From assembly GCF_900626155.1 (NCBI RefSeq), contig NZ_LR130844.1, forward strand, positions 600,191 to 664,190: 64,000 nt of DNA, read 5' to 3'. Every line of letters starts with the position of its first letter. The first letter of the stretch is position 1. The position numbers were made by a program, and so were the translations under genes. Positions 25,278 to 35,456 of the stretch are shown piece by piece. This DNA comes from Anaerococcus vaginimassiliensis (lineage in GTDB: Bacteria; Bacillota; Clostridia; Tissierellales; Peptoniphilaceae). The notes under the pieces are model-generated. The model saw only the letters and a program-made list of their open reading frames with translations, had not been told where the DNA came from and ran no database searches.

Positions 25278-27006
25278 ATAAATCTAGATGTCTTTCCAAT
25301 CTATTATATGCTTCTATCATTTCATCATCGTCATCTTCGAATTTGGCATGACTTATTGTATGAACTTTAACTGGTTCCATAGTAAGTCTTGCAATATTGT
25401 ATGCATGGTCACCAATTCTTTCCATAGTGGATAAGATATCGTTAAATACATAAGAAGCTATAGAAGTCATATCCTCACCATTAGCAAGTCTCTTGTAGTG
25501 AGCTTTTCTAAGGGTTGTTTCCATCATATCTAGCGCTGATTCATCTTCACTAAGTCTAGAAAATAGAGCCTGATCTTTAGTTTCAAAGACTTCTATTGAT
25601 CCAACGAAGTTATTTATAACAAGATCATAGATATCTTCAAGATCGCTTAGGGCTTCTTTGTTGTAGCTTGCACCAGATTCGTATATTTCTTCGTAATATT
25701 CACCTAAGTTTTGAGCAAGATCTGATATTCTTTCTACATTTATTTGAATTTGTAGATAATTTTGAACTTCAGCTTCTAGGTCAGATGATCCTGAACTTTG
25801 AGCAATGGCTAATAAATACGCTTGGATTTTTGTATCCATGTCATTTACTATCGATTCTGCTTGGTTAGCTGTTTCTAAGTATTTTTTATCATTTTCAAGT
25901 AAATATTGCTTGGTTTGCTTTAAGTTTTCAAGAGCAACTTTTGATTCTTTTTGTACAGCAGATCTTATTTGATCAAGAGCAGCTGCAGGGAAAGTATCAA
26001 TTAGTCTTTCGTCTAACTCGATATTTCCAAGTTCTGAGAATATTGAATCCTTACCAGGAATAAGTTTTCTAAGAATTTTTCCAACGTATTTAATAGTAGG
26101 TAAGAAAATAACCATACCAACGAAGTTAAATATGAAATGTCCTACTGCTATTGTCATAAGTTTGTTTGCACCAATGGCTGATGCCACTGTTTTAACTAAA
26201 TTTTCATATGGACCAATGAATACTAAGAACACTACTGAAATTATAACGTTAAATAGAACGTGGAATGTAGAAGTTCTTCTTGCAGAAAGTGATCCACCTA
26301 TTGATGCAAGAATAGCTGTTATACATGTACCAATATTTGCACCAAACATCAAACCCAAGGCAACATTTAAGCTGATAGCGCCTGAAGCGTAAAGCGACTG
26401 AGCTATACCTATAAAGGCTGATGAAGATTGGATAAGAGCAGTCATGCCCGCACCAACTATTACTGCTATAATTGGATTTTGTGCCATATTAGCCACTATC
26501 TTATCAAACCCATCTAGATTCTTAAGGTCAGATAGAGATCCTCCCATCATTTCAAGTCCTATAAATAGGAGTCCGAATCCTACCAAAATCTCGCCGATGT
26601 ATTTATTTTTTCTCTTGGATGCAAACATATAGAAAGCAACACCTATCAAGGCGACAAAATATGATAGGTATCCAAGGTCAAAACCTATTAATATAGAAGT
26701 AACGGTTGTACCAATATTTGCCCCCATAATTACAGCAATAGCTTGCTCGAGGCTCATTACACCTGCTCTAACAAAACTTATTGCGATAACTGTGGTTGCA
26801 GAAGATGATTGGATTAAACCTGTTATAACTATACCAACCAACACTCCCATTATTGGGTTGGAAGTGTATTTCTCTACATAACCGCGAAGCTTGGGGCCTG
26901 CAAAGTTTGTTAGGGCATCTCCCATTAGAGAAATACCAAACAAGAATATAGCAAGTCCACCAGCTATTAGGTTCCACTGTAGAGATCCTAATGATTGTAG
27001 TTGCAT
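25276..27006 (-). CDS. Na+/phosphate cotransporter family protein with PhoU-like domain
   Basis: A 576-residue membrane protein of the NptA/PNaS type. Two inverted Na/Pi-cotransporter repeats are visible, each with the motif QSSSA (GLIQSSSATTVIAISFVRAG; ALIQSSSAFIGIAQSLYASG) and a GANIGT motif. The last 200 residues are helical and PhoU-like (NVERISDLAQNLGEYYEE; TMERIGDHAYNIARL). The likely role is Na+-coupled phosphate movement with an attached regulatory domain. It is transcribed toward the origin, against its neighbours, as a single gene with GGAGGG before the ATG. Confidence 0.92.
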   Translation of the reverse strand: MQLQSLGSLQWNLIAGGLAIFLFGISLMGDALTNFAGPKLRGYVEKYTSNPIMGVLVGIVITGLIQSSSATTVIAISFVRAGVMSLEQAIAVIMGANIGTTVTSILIGFDLGYLSYFVALIGVAFYMFASKRKNKYIGEILVGFGLLFIGLEMMGGSLSDLKNLDGFDKIVANMAQNPIIAVIVGAGMTALIQSSSAFIGIAQSLYASGAISLNVALGLMFGANIGTCITAILASIGGSLSARRTSTFHVLFNVIISVVFLVFIGPYENLVKTVASAIGANKLMTIAVGHFIFNFVGMVIFLPTIKYVGKILRKLIPGKDSIFSELGNIELDERLIDTFPAAALDQIRSAVQKESKVALENLKQTKQYLLENDKKYLETANQAESIVNDMDTKIQAYLLAIAQSSGSSDLEAEVQNYLQIQINVERISDLAQNLGEYYEEIYESGASYNKEALSDLEDIYDLVINNFVGSIEVFETKDQALFSRLSEDESALDMMETTLRKAHYKRLANGEDMTSIASYVFNDILSTMERIGDHAYNIARLTMEPVKVHTISHAKFEDDDDEMIEAYNRLERHLDL

Positions 27007-27043
27007 AATCCCTCCAAATATATTTTAAATAATAACTACATCT

Positions 27044-27072
27044 AATATATCATAATAATTCAAATACACCAA
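27044..27072 (-). promoter_or_regulatory. Probable nptA-type gene promoter
   Basis: On the minus strand TTGGTG (27072-27067), a 17-base spacer and TATATT (27049-27044), about 40 bases before the start codon. Confidence 0.5.
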
Positions 27073-27124
27073 TTTTTTCTCAAATATTTTAAGACTGCAT
27101 ACAGTCATCTTTGCCTGATAAATG

Positions 27125-27185
27125 TTGACAAATTCGTATTTTCCACTATAATTCTTATGTTACAAACCACTAGTCAAAGTAGTGG
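27125..27185 (+). promoter_or_regulatory. mnmE operon promoter and leader hairpin
   Basis: TTGACA (27125-27130), a 16-base spacer and TATAAT (27147-27152). The short leader contains a hairpin CCACTA/TAGTGG (27167-27172, 27180-27185) just before the mnmE RBS. Confidence 0.78.
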
Positions 27186-27209
27186 ATATTATCATACCAA
27201 GGAGTGAAA

Positions 27210-28577
27210 ATGGAAGAAAGAACAATAGCTGCGATATCTACTCCATCCGGAACTGGTGGAATATCCATTGTTAGGATGAGTGGAAATAAGTCATATGAAA
27301 TTATAAAAGAAATCTTTAGACCTATAGTTGGAAAGAAAATTGATAGGGATAAGGATAATAGAAAAATGAGATATGGGAATATAGTTGACATCGATGGTGA
27401 AATCATAGATGAAGTTATGGTTTGTTTTATGAAAGGACCTTACACCTATACAAGGGAAGACATATGCGAGATTAACTGTCATGGATCTTTTGTATCAGTC
27501 AAAAAAATATTGAACCTTCTTTTGGATAAGGGATGTGACCTTGCAGAAGGCGGGGAATTTACCAAAAGAGCCTTTCTAAATGGAAGGATTGATTTATCTC
27601 AAGCTGAGGCTGTTTTAGATATAATAAATGCCACAAATGATTTAAGTCAAAAGGAAGGTGTCAACCAGCTAAATGGAGCACTTAGAAAAAAGATTAATGA
27701 TATTAGAAATTCTCTTCTAGAGGCCCTATCTAGACTTGAATATTCAATTAACTTTACAGAAGATGGGGAAGACTTATCACCAGATGAAATAATAAAGTAT
27801 ATGGATGATGCAAAATTAATGATAGATAAGCTTCTTAGTACTTCTAACAAGGGTAAAATCTTAAGAGATGGAATAAATACCACAATCATAGGAAAACCTA
27901 ATGTAGGAAAATCTTCACTACTAAATAACCTTTTAAATGAAAACCGAGCTATAGTTACAGACATACCAGGTACAACTAGAGACTTGATTACAGAATATAT
28001 TTCCTTTGGAGATTTCACCTTGAAGGTAAATGATACGGCTGGAATTAGAGATACAGAAGACTTGGTAGAAAAAATAGGGGTAGATAAATCTATAGAACTT
28101 GTAGATAAATCCGATTTAATTATAGCAATTTTTGATACGTCTAGAGACTTTGACGAAGAAGATGAGAAGATTTTAGCATTAATAAATGGTAAAAATGCTA
28201 TAATAATTTTAAACAAGGTTGATCTAAGCCCTAAGTTTGACGAAAGCAAATTCGGATTAGAACATAAGATTGTAAAAACATCAATGACTAATGAAGAAGG
28301 CATTGATTTGCTAGAAGCTGCTATAACAGAAATGTTTGATACCAAAGATTTGAAGAGAGAATCAGTACTTATAACAAACACACGTCATGAGAGACTACTA
28401 AAACAAGCGAGCTCAAAACTAAACGAATCCTTAACTGATATAAAAAGAGGCATTCCACTAGATGCTTGCGAGGTGGACCTAAGAGGCGCTTATGATGATT
28501 TAGGATTAATAATTGGTGAATCTGTATCTGATGAAATAATGGATAAAGTATTTAAGGAGTTTTGTGTTGGAAAATAA
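27210..28577 (+). CDS. mnmE: tRNA modification GTPase MnmE
   Basis: With MnmG this enzyme builds the 5-carboxymethylaminomethyl (or related) group on wobble uridine 34 of certain tRNAs. About 455 residues: the N-terminal THF-binding domain ([19 protein letters not shown]), a central G domain inserted in a helical domain ([30 protein letters not shown]) and the C-terminal CVGK carrying the catalytic-type Cys. The ATG at 27210 has AAGGAG at good spacing; the GTG at 27204 is too close to it. It overlaps mnmG by 14 bases. Confidence 0.97.
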   Translation: MEERTIAAISTPSGTGGISIVRMSGNKSYEIIKEIFRPIVGKKIDRDKDNRKMRYGNIVDIDGEIIDEVMVCFMKGPYTYTREDICEINCHGSFVSVKKILNLLLDKGCDLAEGGEFTKRAFLNGRIDLSQAEAVLDIINATNDLSQKEGVNQLNGALRKKINDIRNSLLEALSRLEYSINFTEDGEDLSPDEIIKYMDDAKLMIDKLLSTSNKGKILRDGINTTIIGKPNVGKSSLLNNLLNENRAIVTDIPGTTRDLITEYISFGDFTLKVNDTAGIRDTEDLVEKIGVDKSIELVDKSDLIIAIFDTSRDFDEEDEKILALINGKNAIIILNKVDLSPKFDESKFGLEHKIVKTSMTNEEGIDLLEAAITEMFDTKDLKRESVLITNTRHERLLKQASSKLNESLTDIKRGIPLDACEVDLRGAYDDLGLIIGESVSDEIMDKVFKEFCVGK

Positions 28578-30465
28578 ATATAAAGCAGGAACTTACGATG
28601 TTGTTGTCGTAGGAGCAGGTCATGCAGGTTGCGAAGCGGCTCTTGCAACAGCAAGGCTTGGATTAAAAACATTAATATTAACTACAAGTCTTGAATCAAT
28701 AGCAGATATGCCTTGCAATCCAAACATTGGTGGAACTGGTAAGGGACATATTGTTAGAGAAATTGATGCTTTGGGTGGGCAAATGGCTATTAACATCGAC
28801 AAGACATTTATCCAATCTAGAATGTTAAACACAAGCAAGGGACCAGCAGTTCATTCTTTGCGTGTACAGGCAGATAAAAAACTCTACCACGACGAAATGA
28901 AAAAAACTCTAGAAAATGAAGAGAACCTAGATATATTTGAACAAGAAGTAGATAAAATAAATTATGAAGATGGAAAGATTGTTTCATGTGAAACAGTCCA
29001 AGGTGCTATATATGATACCAAGGCTCTAATAATTTGTACAGGAACTTATTTAAATGGAAAAATCCTCATAGGAGATTATGAAAAAGTATCAGGACCACAT
29101 GGATTGTCTGCGGCAACATTTTTATCTGACTCTTTAGAGGAGATGGGTTTTAAACTTAGAAGATTTAAAACAGGAACTCCAGCTAGAGTTGACAGAAAAT
29201 CATTACACTTGGAAAAAACAGAAATCCAAAAGGGCGATAGCGAAGTAATTCCTTTTTCATTTATAAATGAAGGAAAAGACTTTTCAGATAGGCACCAAGA
29301 GAATTGCTACCTAACCTATACACGTCCAGAAACTAAAGAAATAATAATGGAAAATCTTTATAGATCTCCAATATATGGTGGCCATGTTAAAGGAATTGGT
29401 CCTAGATATTGTCCATCTATAGAAGATAAGATGGTAAGATTTCCTGATAGAGATGTACACCAAGTCTTTATAGAACCAGAAAGCCTAAGTACTGATGAAA
29501 TGTATGTACAAGGTGTTTCATCTTCTCTACCACAAGAGGTACAATTTGACTTTTACAAGACAATAATAGGCCTTGAAGATGTAAAAATCATGAGACCTGC
29601 CTATGCTATTGAATACGATATGATTGATACTAGAAACCTATATAGAACCTTAGAATCAAAAGATTATGAGGGTTTGTATTTTGCAGGTCAGATTAATGGA
29701 TCAAGTGGTTATGAAGAGGCAGCAGGTCAAGGTATAGTTGCAGGAATAAATGCTGCTCTAAAAATCAAAGGTAAAGAGCCACTAATCTTAGATAGGTCTG
29801 ATGCCTATATAGGAGTTTTAATTGATGACTTGGTAACAGAAGGAACTAACGAGCCTTATAGAATGATGACATCAAGATGTGAATACAGACTAACCATGCG
29901 TCAAGACAATGCAGACCAAAGACTTACACAAAGAGGCTACGAAATAGGACTTGTAAGTGAAGATAGATATCAAAAGATGAAAGAAAAAAGAAAAGCCATT
30001 GATGATGAAATAGCAAGGCTTAAAAATGTTATACTAACACCAAAAGAAGAGGTCAATGATAAGCTAGTAAGCTTGGGATCAACACCTCTAAAAAATGCTC
30101 TAAGCCTATATGATCTAATTAAAAGACCTGAGTTAGACTATGAAAAGCTAAAAGATTTTGATCTTGAAAGACCAAATCTTCCAAAATTCCAACAAATTCA
30201 AGCTCAAACAGAGATAAAATATGAAGGCTACATCAAAAAGAAAATGGCAGATATCGACAAGTTCAAAAAACTCGAGGCCAAGGAACTTGATAAAAATATA
30301 GATTATACAAAAATAGCTGGTCTCAAAAAAGAATCAGCAGAAAAACTCAATGAGATACAGCCAGAATCACTAGGACAAGCATCTAGGATTTCAGGAGTAT
30401 CACCTGCGGATATAAACGTGCTTTTGATTAGACTTAAGACAGGAGAGTTAAATGGAGAAAAGTAA
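28564..30465 (+). CDS. mnmG: tRNA modification FAD enzyme MnmG (GidA)
   Basis: The FAD-dependent partner of MnmE, 633 residues. The N-terminal dinucleotide-binding motif is [17 protein letters not shown], followed by the GidA signature [25 protein letters not shown], and the C-terminus is helical ([16 protein letters not shown]). The start is probably GTG at 28564 with AAGGAG four bases upstream; TTG at 28567 is possible. A parS-like palindrome is embedded in the gene at 28980. Confidence 0.97.
   Translation: MLENKYKAGTYDVVVVGAGHAGCEAALATARLGLKTLILTTSLESIADMPCNPNIGGTGKGHIVREIDALGGQMAINIDKTFIQSRMLNTSKGPAVHSLRVQADKKLYHDEMKKTLENEENLDIFEQEVDKINYEDGKIVSCETVQGAIYDTKALIICTGTYLNGKILIGDYEKVSGPHGLSAATFLSDSLEEMGFKLRRFKTGTPARVDRKSLHLEKTEIQKGDSEVIPFSFINEGKDFSDRHQENCYLTYTRPETKEIIMENLYRSPIYGGHVKGIGPRYCPSIEDKMVRFPDRDVHQVFIEPESLSTDEMYVQGVSSSLPQEVQFDFYKTIIGLEDVKIMRPAYAIEYDMIDTRNLYRTLESKDYEGLYFAGQINGSSGYEEAAGQGIVAGINAALKIKGKEPLILDRSDAYIGVLIDDLVTEGTNEPYRMMTSRCEYRLTMRQDNADQRLTQRGYEIGLVSEDRYQKMKEKRKAIDDEIARLKNVILTPKEEVNDKLVSLGSTPLKNALSLYDLIKRPELDYEKLKDFDLERPNLPKFQQIQAQTEIKYEGYIKKKMADIDKFKKLEAKELDKNIDYTKIAGLKKESAEKLNEIQPESLGQASRISGVSPADINVLLIRLKTGELNGEK
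28980..28995. promoter_or_regulatory. parS: parS-like site 2 (inside mnmG)
   Basis: TGTTTCATGTGAAACA has both TGTTTCA and TGAAACA arms intact; only the centre departs from a perfect palindrome. It is within the mnmG coding sequence. Confidence 0.78.
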
Positions 30466-31090
30466 AGCCTACAAGATTTATATGGACTATTTATTAGAAG
30501 TAAACAGTCATACAAACTTAACAGCAATAACAGATCCAAGCGAAATTGAAATCAAACACTTCAAAGATTCGCTGACTGTCTTAGATTATATAAAAGAAGG
30601 CGATAAAGTTCTAGATATAGGAGCAGGGGCTGGGTTTCCAGGAATTCCTTTAAGAATTGAAAAAGAAATTGACTTAACATTAATAGATTCTGTTAATAAA
30701 AAGGTCAAATTTATGAATGAAGTTATAGAAAAATTAAATCTAGAAAATGCCAGAGCAATTCACGTTAGAGCTGAAGATTTTGCCAAAGATCAAAGAGAAA
30801 AATATGATGTTGTAGTTTCAAGAGCTGTTGCTAATATGAGAACTTTGTCAGAATATTGCCTGCCTTTCTTAAAAGTGGGTGGATTATTCATTGCTCTAAA
30901 AGGACCTAAGGCTATGGAAGAGTTAGAAGATGCTCAAAATGCAATTAGTATATTGGGTGGACAGGTTATAAAAACAGAGTCTATAGATCTTAGTGGTAAT
31001 GACAGAGTTAATATTGTAGTTCAGAAGATTAAAAAGACCAAAAATAAATACCCTAGAGGAAAAAACTTACCTAAAAAAAGTCCTCTATAA
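30452..31090 (+). CDS. rsmG: 16S rRNA (guanine-N7) methyltransferase RsmG (GidB)
   Basis: This SAM-dependent methyltransferase modifies G527 (E. coli numbering) of 16S rRNA. It has 212 residues with the SAM motif [17 protein letters not shown] and the GidB signature [24 protein letters not shown]. It overlaps mnmG by 14 bases. The gene ends immediately before a parS site. Confidence 0.96.
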   Translation: MEKSKAYKIYMDYLLEVNSHTNLTAITDPSEIEIKHFKDSLTVLDYIKEGDKVLDIGAGAGFPGIPLRIEKEIDLTLIDSVNKKVKFMNEVIEKLNLENARAIHVRAEDFAKDQREKYDVVVSRAVANMRTLSEYCLPFLKVGGLFIALKGPKAMEELEDAQNAISILGGQVIKTESIDLSGNDRVNIVVQKIKKTKNKYPRGKNLPKKSPL

Positions 31091-31105
31091 GTTTCACGTG
31101 AAACA
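31090..31105. promoter_or_regulatory. parS: parS site 3
   Basis: AGTTTCACGTGAAACA matches parS at 15 of 16 bases. It spans the rsmG stop-CPBP gene junction. Confidence 0.88.
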
Positions 31106-31118
31106 AGAAAGGATAACC

Positions 31119-31898
31119 ATGAGAAAAACGTTAAGAGTCTTAGGAGTTGTTTTTACTTTTCTACTAGTAAACATAGCATTTGACCTTTTGATTGGAAGTG
31201 GATTAGGCTTATTACTAAATTCATATAACATAGAAAATCCAACACTATTCATTTTGATTTTAAGCCAAATTCTTAAATTGATATTAGTACTTATCTTCTT
31301 AAAATTTAGATCTAAGAAATATCATCATCAATATGGTTTAACATATATTAAAAATAAAAACCTTGATAGTGACTTCTATAAGATAATAACTATTGCCTTT
31401 GGAGTTGCTGGTTTTGGTAATATCTTATTATCAATTTTCTTAAAGATTTTTGAGAATAATGATTATATAAATACCACACTTGAGACGTTAGAAACTATGC
31501 TTAACTACAACAATACTTTTGAGTACCTAGTACTTTTTACAAGTGTAGTAATTATTGCTCCTATACTTGAAGAATTATTATTTAGAGGGATTCTATTTTC
31601 TGAAACAAAAAAATATTTAAATGTAACAGCTGCAATAGTAATAAATGGCTTATGTTTTGCAATCTATCATATGAATATAATTCAAGGGATTAATACATTT
31701 TTCATGGGTATGGTTTTATCCTACGTATATTATTATAGAAGAAACATAAAAGAAGCAATAGCAATTCACATGGTAAACAATCTTATTGCTATGATGATGG
31801 ATGTAAATTATTATTTAACAATAATTATGGGAACTATAGCTTTTATATCAATTATTTTTTCAATAAAGTATTTAAGAGAGTTCAAGAAAGGGTTGTAG
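31119..31898 (+). CDS. CPBP-family intramembrane metalloprotease
   Basis: A 259-residue multi-pass membrane protein with the Abi/CPBP (CAAX protease-like) signatures: EELLFRGILFSETKKY (EExxxR), the second-motif histidine in FAIYHMNIIQGINTFFMG, and HMVNNLIAM (HxxxN). Members include Rce1-like proteases and bacteriocin self-immunity proteins; the substrate is unknown. The ATG at 31119 is preceded by GAAAGGAT. A GTG at 31098 lies inside parS and is unlikely. Confidence 0.9.
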   Translation: MRKTLRVLGVVFTFLLVNIAFDLLIGSGLGLLLNSYNIENPTLFILILSQILKLILVLIFLKFRSKKYHHQYGLTYIKNKNLDSDFYKIITIAFGVAGFGNILLSIFLKIFENNDYINTTLETLETMLNYNNTFEYLVLFTSVVIIAPILEELLFRGILFSETKKYLNVTAAIVINGLCFAIYHMNIIQGINTFFMGMVLSYVYYYRRNIKEAIAIHMVNNLIAMMMDVNYYLTIIMGTIAFISIIFSIKYLREFKKGL

Positions 31899-31923
31899 GT
31901 ATCTGCAACCTTTTTTATTTGAT

Positions 31924-31939
31924 TGTTTCATATGAAACA
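31924..31939. promoter_or_regulatory. parS: parS-like site 4
   Basis: TGTTTCATATGAAACA is a perfect 16-base palindrome with central ATAT in place of ACGT. It lies between the CPBP gene and cinA. Confidence 0.78.
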
Positions 31940-31971
31940 AAATTATGTTATACTAGGTGAAGGAGATTAAT

Positions 31972-33192
31972 ATGCAAGCTTTAATTTTATCAATTGGTAC
32001 AGAAATTTTACTAGGAAATATAACAGACACTAACTCACAGTATTTAGCAAATCATTTAAAAGATGTTGGAATTGACGTCTACAAAATGATTACAGTAGGT
32101 GATAATAAAGATAGGTTAAAAAAAGTACTAGAAAAAGCAGATGGTCAATACGATTACATATTTATGACAGGAGGTTTAGGACCTACCGAAGATGACATAA
32201 CAAAAGAAGTAGCTGTCGAAGTGTGTGGTTTGGAAAATGAACTTGAGGTTGATAAAAGCTCCTTAGAAATGTTAGAATATTATTTTAATAACAAAAATAA
32301 GGCTGTAGCTATAAATAAAAAACAAGCTATATTTCCAAAGTCAGCCACCATACTTAAAAATCCTAAAGGAACTGCACCAGGATGCATCTTAAGATCAGAA
32401 AAAAACACAAAATTTATCCTTCTACCAGGACCACCACATGAAATGACTTATATGTTTGATAATGAAGTGAAAAAACATTTGAAAAGTTCCTATATAATAA
32501 AATCTGTAACTGCGAAAACTGCCTTCTTAGGAGAATGGGATATGGCAAGTAGGGTAGATCTAACAGGAGATAATCCAACAATAAGTCCCTATGCTACAGA
32601 CAATGGTTGTATATTAAGGATAACAGCTAAGGCTAAGAATGACATAGAAGCCGACAAAATACTAGATACAGGTATAGAAAAGGTTAAAAAATCACTAGGA
32701 AAATATGTGATAACCTTTGATGACAAAAGAAAAGAAGAAGTGTTAATAGACTTATTAAGATCTAGAAATGAATTTGTTTCTACTGCAGAATCTATAACTG
32801 GTGGAATGATAGCAAGTTCTATTGTTGATATTTCTGGTTCTAGTGATGTATTAAAAGAATCCTTCGTTACTTATGCTAATAAAAGTAAAGAACAAATACT
32901 AGGTGTTTCACATGAAACAATCGATAAATTCGATGTAGTTAGTAGAGAAGTTTTACAAGAAATGTTAACAGGCGTTAGAAAAGTAACGGAATCAGATCTT
33001 TGCATTGCAACAACTGGATATGCCCACCTTGGCCATGTTTTTGTTGGCGTACTATATAAAGGAAAATATTTACTTAAAGAGTATCAATTTAATGGTGATA
33101 GAAATAGAGTTAGACTTAGAGCAAAAAACAGGGCGATAGATCTAGCGATTACTATGATGAGAGGTGACTATGAAGAAGATTTCGATATTTAA
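31972..33192 (+). CDS. cinA: CinA family protein (NMN deamidase / competence-damage protein)
   Basis: About 406 residues with an N-terminal MoaB/Mog-like domain (ALILSIGTEILLGNITDTN; FMTGGLGPTEDD; LLPGPPHEMTYMF) and a C-terminal CinA domain (VSTAESITGGMIASSIVDISGSSDVL). The C-domain in characterised members deamidates nicotinamide mononucleotide. The ATG at 31972 follows AAGGAG; the GTG at 31957 would overlap that site. It overlaps parA, and a parS-like palindrome lies within the gene. Confidence 0.95.
   Translation: MQALILSIGTEILLGNITDTNSQYLANHLKDVGIDVYKMITVGDNKDRLKKVLEKADGQYDYIFMTGGLGPTEDDITKEVAVEVCGLENELEVDKSSLEMLEYYFNNKNKAVAINKKQAIFPKSATILKNPKGTAPGCILRSEKNTKFILLPGPPHEMTYMFDNEVKKHLKSSYIIKSVTAKTAFLGEWDMASRVDLTGDNPTISPYATDNGCILRITAKAKNDIEADKILDTGIEKVKKSLGKYVITFDDKRKEEVLIDLLRSRNEFVSTAESITGGMIASSIVDISGSSDVLKESFVTYANKSKEQILGVSHETIDKFDVVSREVLQEMLTGVRKVTESDLCIATTGYAHLGHVFVGVLYKGKYLLKEYQFNGDRNRVRLRAKNRAIDLAITMMRGDYEEDFDI
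32904..32919. promoter_or_regulatory. parS: parS-like site 5 (inside cinA)
   Basis: TGTTTCACATGAAACA has both parS arms, with centre CACATG in place of CACGTG. Confidence 0.8.
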
Positions 33193-34054
33193 TCAAAAAG
33201 GTGGAGTAGGAAAGACTACAAGTGTTGTAAACATAGCTGTAGCCTTGGCAAGGCTTGAGAAAAAAGTGTTGGTTATTGATATGGACCCTCAGGCTAATAC
33301 TACAACAGGTTTAGGTGTAGATAAATATACAGAAGAAGATTCTATTTATGGTTTATTTTATGAGTTGGATGATAGTATTGACAATGAAGAGGATAAATCT
33401 ATAGAAATAGAAAAAGAAGATCAAGAAGATTTTGAATTAACAAACATATCTTTAGATAAAGATGATGAAGAAAAGGAAAGCGGAGATATTGAAATAGACT
33501 TTTCTAAATATATAAAAGAAACAGAATCAGGAGTTTTCCTTATCAAATCTGAATCTTCTTTGTCAGGTCTTGAGGTTGAACTAGTTAGCCTAGATCCAGT
33601 AAAAAGAACCCAAGTCCTTAAGAACATAGTTGATAAAATAGATGACTCATATGATTATTTTATAATTGATTGCCCACCTAGTTTGGGACTTTTATCAATA
33701 AATGCCCTTGTTGCAAGTGATTCAATTATTATTCCGATTCAGACAGAATATTATGCCCTAGAAGGTGTTAGCGAGCTAATGAATACATATAAGCTTGTCA
33801 AAGATTCCTTGAATGAAAACTTGGATATAGAAGGTGTATTACTTACAATGTTTGATAAGAGAGAGAATTTATCTTATGAAGTGGTAGAAGAAGTTAAATC
33901 TTATTTTAAGGGAAAAGTATTTAGAACAATGATTCCTAGAAATGTTAGATTGGCAGAGGCTCCTTCATATGGTAAATCAGTTATTGAATATGAAGAAAGA
34001 TCGAAAGGTGCGATAGCTTACAAAATGCTCGCTCAAGAAATTATAGATAGGTAG
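33170..34054 (+). CDS. parA: Chromosome partitioning ATPase ParA (Soj)
   Basis: A 294-residue deviant-Walker ATPase that works with ParB on parS for origin segregation. KGGVGKTT (deviant Walker A) is at residues 10-17, the DMDPQANTT motif follows, and YFIIDCPPSLG is Walker B. Typical Soj is about 255 residues; the excess is a very acidic block at about 70-107 (DSIDNEEDKSIEIEKEDQED and following) after the first third of the fold. The ATG at 33170 is favoured over the GTG at 33164. It overlaps cinA and is followed by parB after 6 bases. Confidence 0.95.
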   Translation: MKKISIFNQKGGVGKTTSVVNIAVALARLEKKVLVIDMDPQANTTTGLGVDKYTEEDSIYGLFYELDDSIDNEEDKSIEIEKEDQEDFELTNISLDKDDEEKESGDIEIDFSKYIKETESGVFLIKSESSLSGLEVELVSLDPVKRTQVLKNIVDKIDDSYDYFIIDCPPSLGLLSINALVASDSIIIPIQTEYYALEGVSELMNTYKLVKDSLNENLDIEGVLLTMFDKRENLSYEVVEEVKSYFKGKVFRTMIPRNVRLAEAPSYGKSVIEYEERSKGAIAYKMLAQEIIDR

Positions 34055-34060
34055 GTAGAA

Positions 34061-34933
34061 ATGACAGGAAGAAAAACCCTTGGCAGAGGGCTATCTGCCT
34101 TAATCCCTGAGTCTAATGAGAAACTTGTAGAAAGTGAAAAAGTAACAAGTCTTGATATAAACTTAATAGTTCCTAGAAGTGACCAACCTAGAAAAAACTT
34201 CGACCAGGAAGCAATAGAGGGCTTGGCAGAATCTATAAAAGAATATGGACTACTTAATCCAATAGTAGTTACTAAAAACGGCAATAGGTATGAAATTTTG
34301 GCAGGAGAGAGAAGATTTAGAGCAAGTAAACACTTGGGATTAGAAAAAATAGATGCTATTATCAGAGACTACTCTAAAAAAGATATAGATATATTATCCC
34401 TAGTGGAAAACATTCAAAGAGAAGATTTAAGTCCTGTTGAGGAAGCCAAAGCCTACAAAAAATTAGTAGATGATTTCTCAATGACTCAAGAAGAAATCGC
34501 AAAGATTATGGCAAAATCTAGATCTTATATAGCAAATACTATTAGGTTATTAAACCTAAATGATGAAGAATTAGATGCATTAACAAACAAACAAATATCT
34601 TCATCTCAAGCAAGGACACTTTTATCTATAAAAGATGATGATAAAAGAAAAGAAGCGCTAGATGGATTTGTAAGTAATAAACTTAATATAAGACAAGCAG
34701 AAAATCTTAGCGAGAAAAACAAAACTAAAAAAGCAAAAAAAACTAAGAAAAAAGATGGCCTAAGCGATATAGACAAGATTCTCTTAGAAGATTACGAAGA
34801 GAAATTTATGGATAAGGTTGGATCAAAAGTAAAGATAGATAAAACTGGACAGATTTACAAATTAATAATTGATTGTTTTACAGTTGAAGATATTGAAAAT
34901 ATATATTGGAGACTAAAAGATGAAAATAATTGA
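34061..34933 (+). CDS. parB: Chromosome partitioning protein ParB (Spo0J)
   Basis: The CTP-dependent DNA clamp that loads at parS. 290 residues: an N-terminal ParB/Srx domain (SDQPRKNFDQEAIEGLAESIKEYGLLNPI; EILAGERRFRASKHLG; ENIQREDLSPVEEAKAY) followed by the parS-binding helix-turn-helix (MTQEEIAKIMAKSRSYIANTIRLL) and a Lys-rich linker to the C-terminal dimer domain. Seven parS-like sites lie within 9 kb upstream to 26 kb downstream. It overlaps the next gene by 14 bases. Confidence 0.97.
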   Translation: MTGRKTLGRGLSALIPESNEKLVESEKVTSLDINLIVPRSDQPRKNFDQEAIEGLAESIKEYGLLNPIVVTKNGNRYEILAGERRFRASKHLGLEKIDAIIRDYSKKDIDILSLVENIQREDLSPVEEAKAYKKLVDDFSMTQEEIAKIMAKSRSYIANTIRLLNLNDEELDALTNKQISSSQARTLLSIKDDDKRKEALDGFVSNKLNIRQAENLSEKNKTKKAKKTKKKDGLSDIDKILLEDYEEKFMDKVGSKVKIDKTGQIYKLIIDCFTVEDIENIYWRLKDENN

Positions 34934-35456
34934 CATGGACCTAGGAAAGCTCCTAGATCAAGCTAAAAAGCCAACTGCAAATCCCGGTGGCGGAGCCTTA
35001 GTTATAACTATAGCTGCTATGGCAGTTAATATAGTTAGGATGATGGATAGGAAAAATGTTTCACATGAAACACTCGATAATATAACAGATAGACTAGTAG
35101 ACCTTATCCAAGAAGACGTTGACTATGCCAATGCCTTAGTTAAAGAATATAAAAAAGGGAAGAAAGTAGATGAAAATTATTTCTTAATGGCAGCTAGTCC
35201 ACAAATTGAATTAGTAGAATTAAGTATCAAAGCCCTAGATTATATAAAACCAATTCTAGAAGATGGTAAACTAGATGCAATATCTGATGGTATAATTGCA
35301 AATAACTTATTATTTGAAGTAGTAAGAGACGCCATGCCAACTATAAGGGTAAATCTCGATCCAATATCAAAGTCATATGATTATGACGAAAAAATAGATT
35401 ATGCAAAAAAACTTCATAAAAGAAATCAACAAATAATAGAAAGAAGGTTAAAATGA
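34920..35456 (+). CDS. Cyclodeaminase/cyclohydrolase family protein
   Basis: A 178-residue helical protein of the formiminotetrahydrofolate cyclodeaminase / methenyl-THF cyclohydrolase (FchA) family, with the conserved start (LLDQAKKPTANPGGGALVITIAAMAVNIVRM). Homologues act in one-carbon folate chemistry. Placement directly after parB is not an expected pathway link, so function is assigned by family only. A parS-like palindrome is embedded in the gene, and it overlaps the next gene by four bases (ATGA). Confidence 0.88.
   Translation: MKIIDMDLGKLLDQAKKPTANPGGGALVITIAAMAVNIVRMMDRKNVSHETLDNITDRLVDLIQEDVDYANALVKEYKKGKKVDENYFLMAASPQIELVELSIKALDYIKPILEDGKLDAISDGIIANNLLFEVVRDAMPTIRVNLDPISKSYDYDEKIDYAKKLHKRNQQIIERRLK
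35057..35072. promoter_or_regulatory. parS: parS-like site 6 (inside cyclodeaminase gene)
   Basis: TGTTTCACATGAAACA, identical to the copies in cinA and after nrdB. Confidence 0.8.

Noticed and set aside
27647-28381. Long reverse frame inside mnmE (244 codons)
   Set aside because: Ser/Ile/Leu-rich shadow of mnmE; no start signal, and mnmE is certain.
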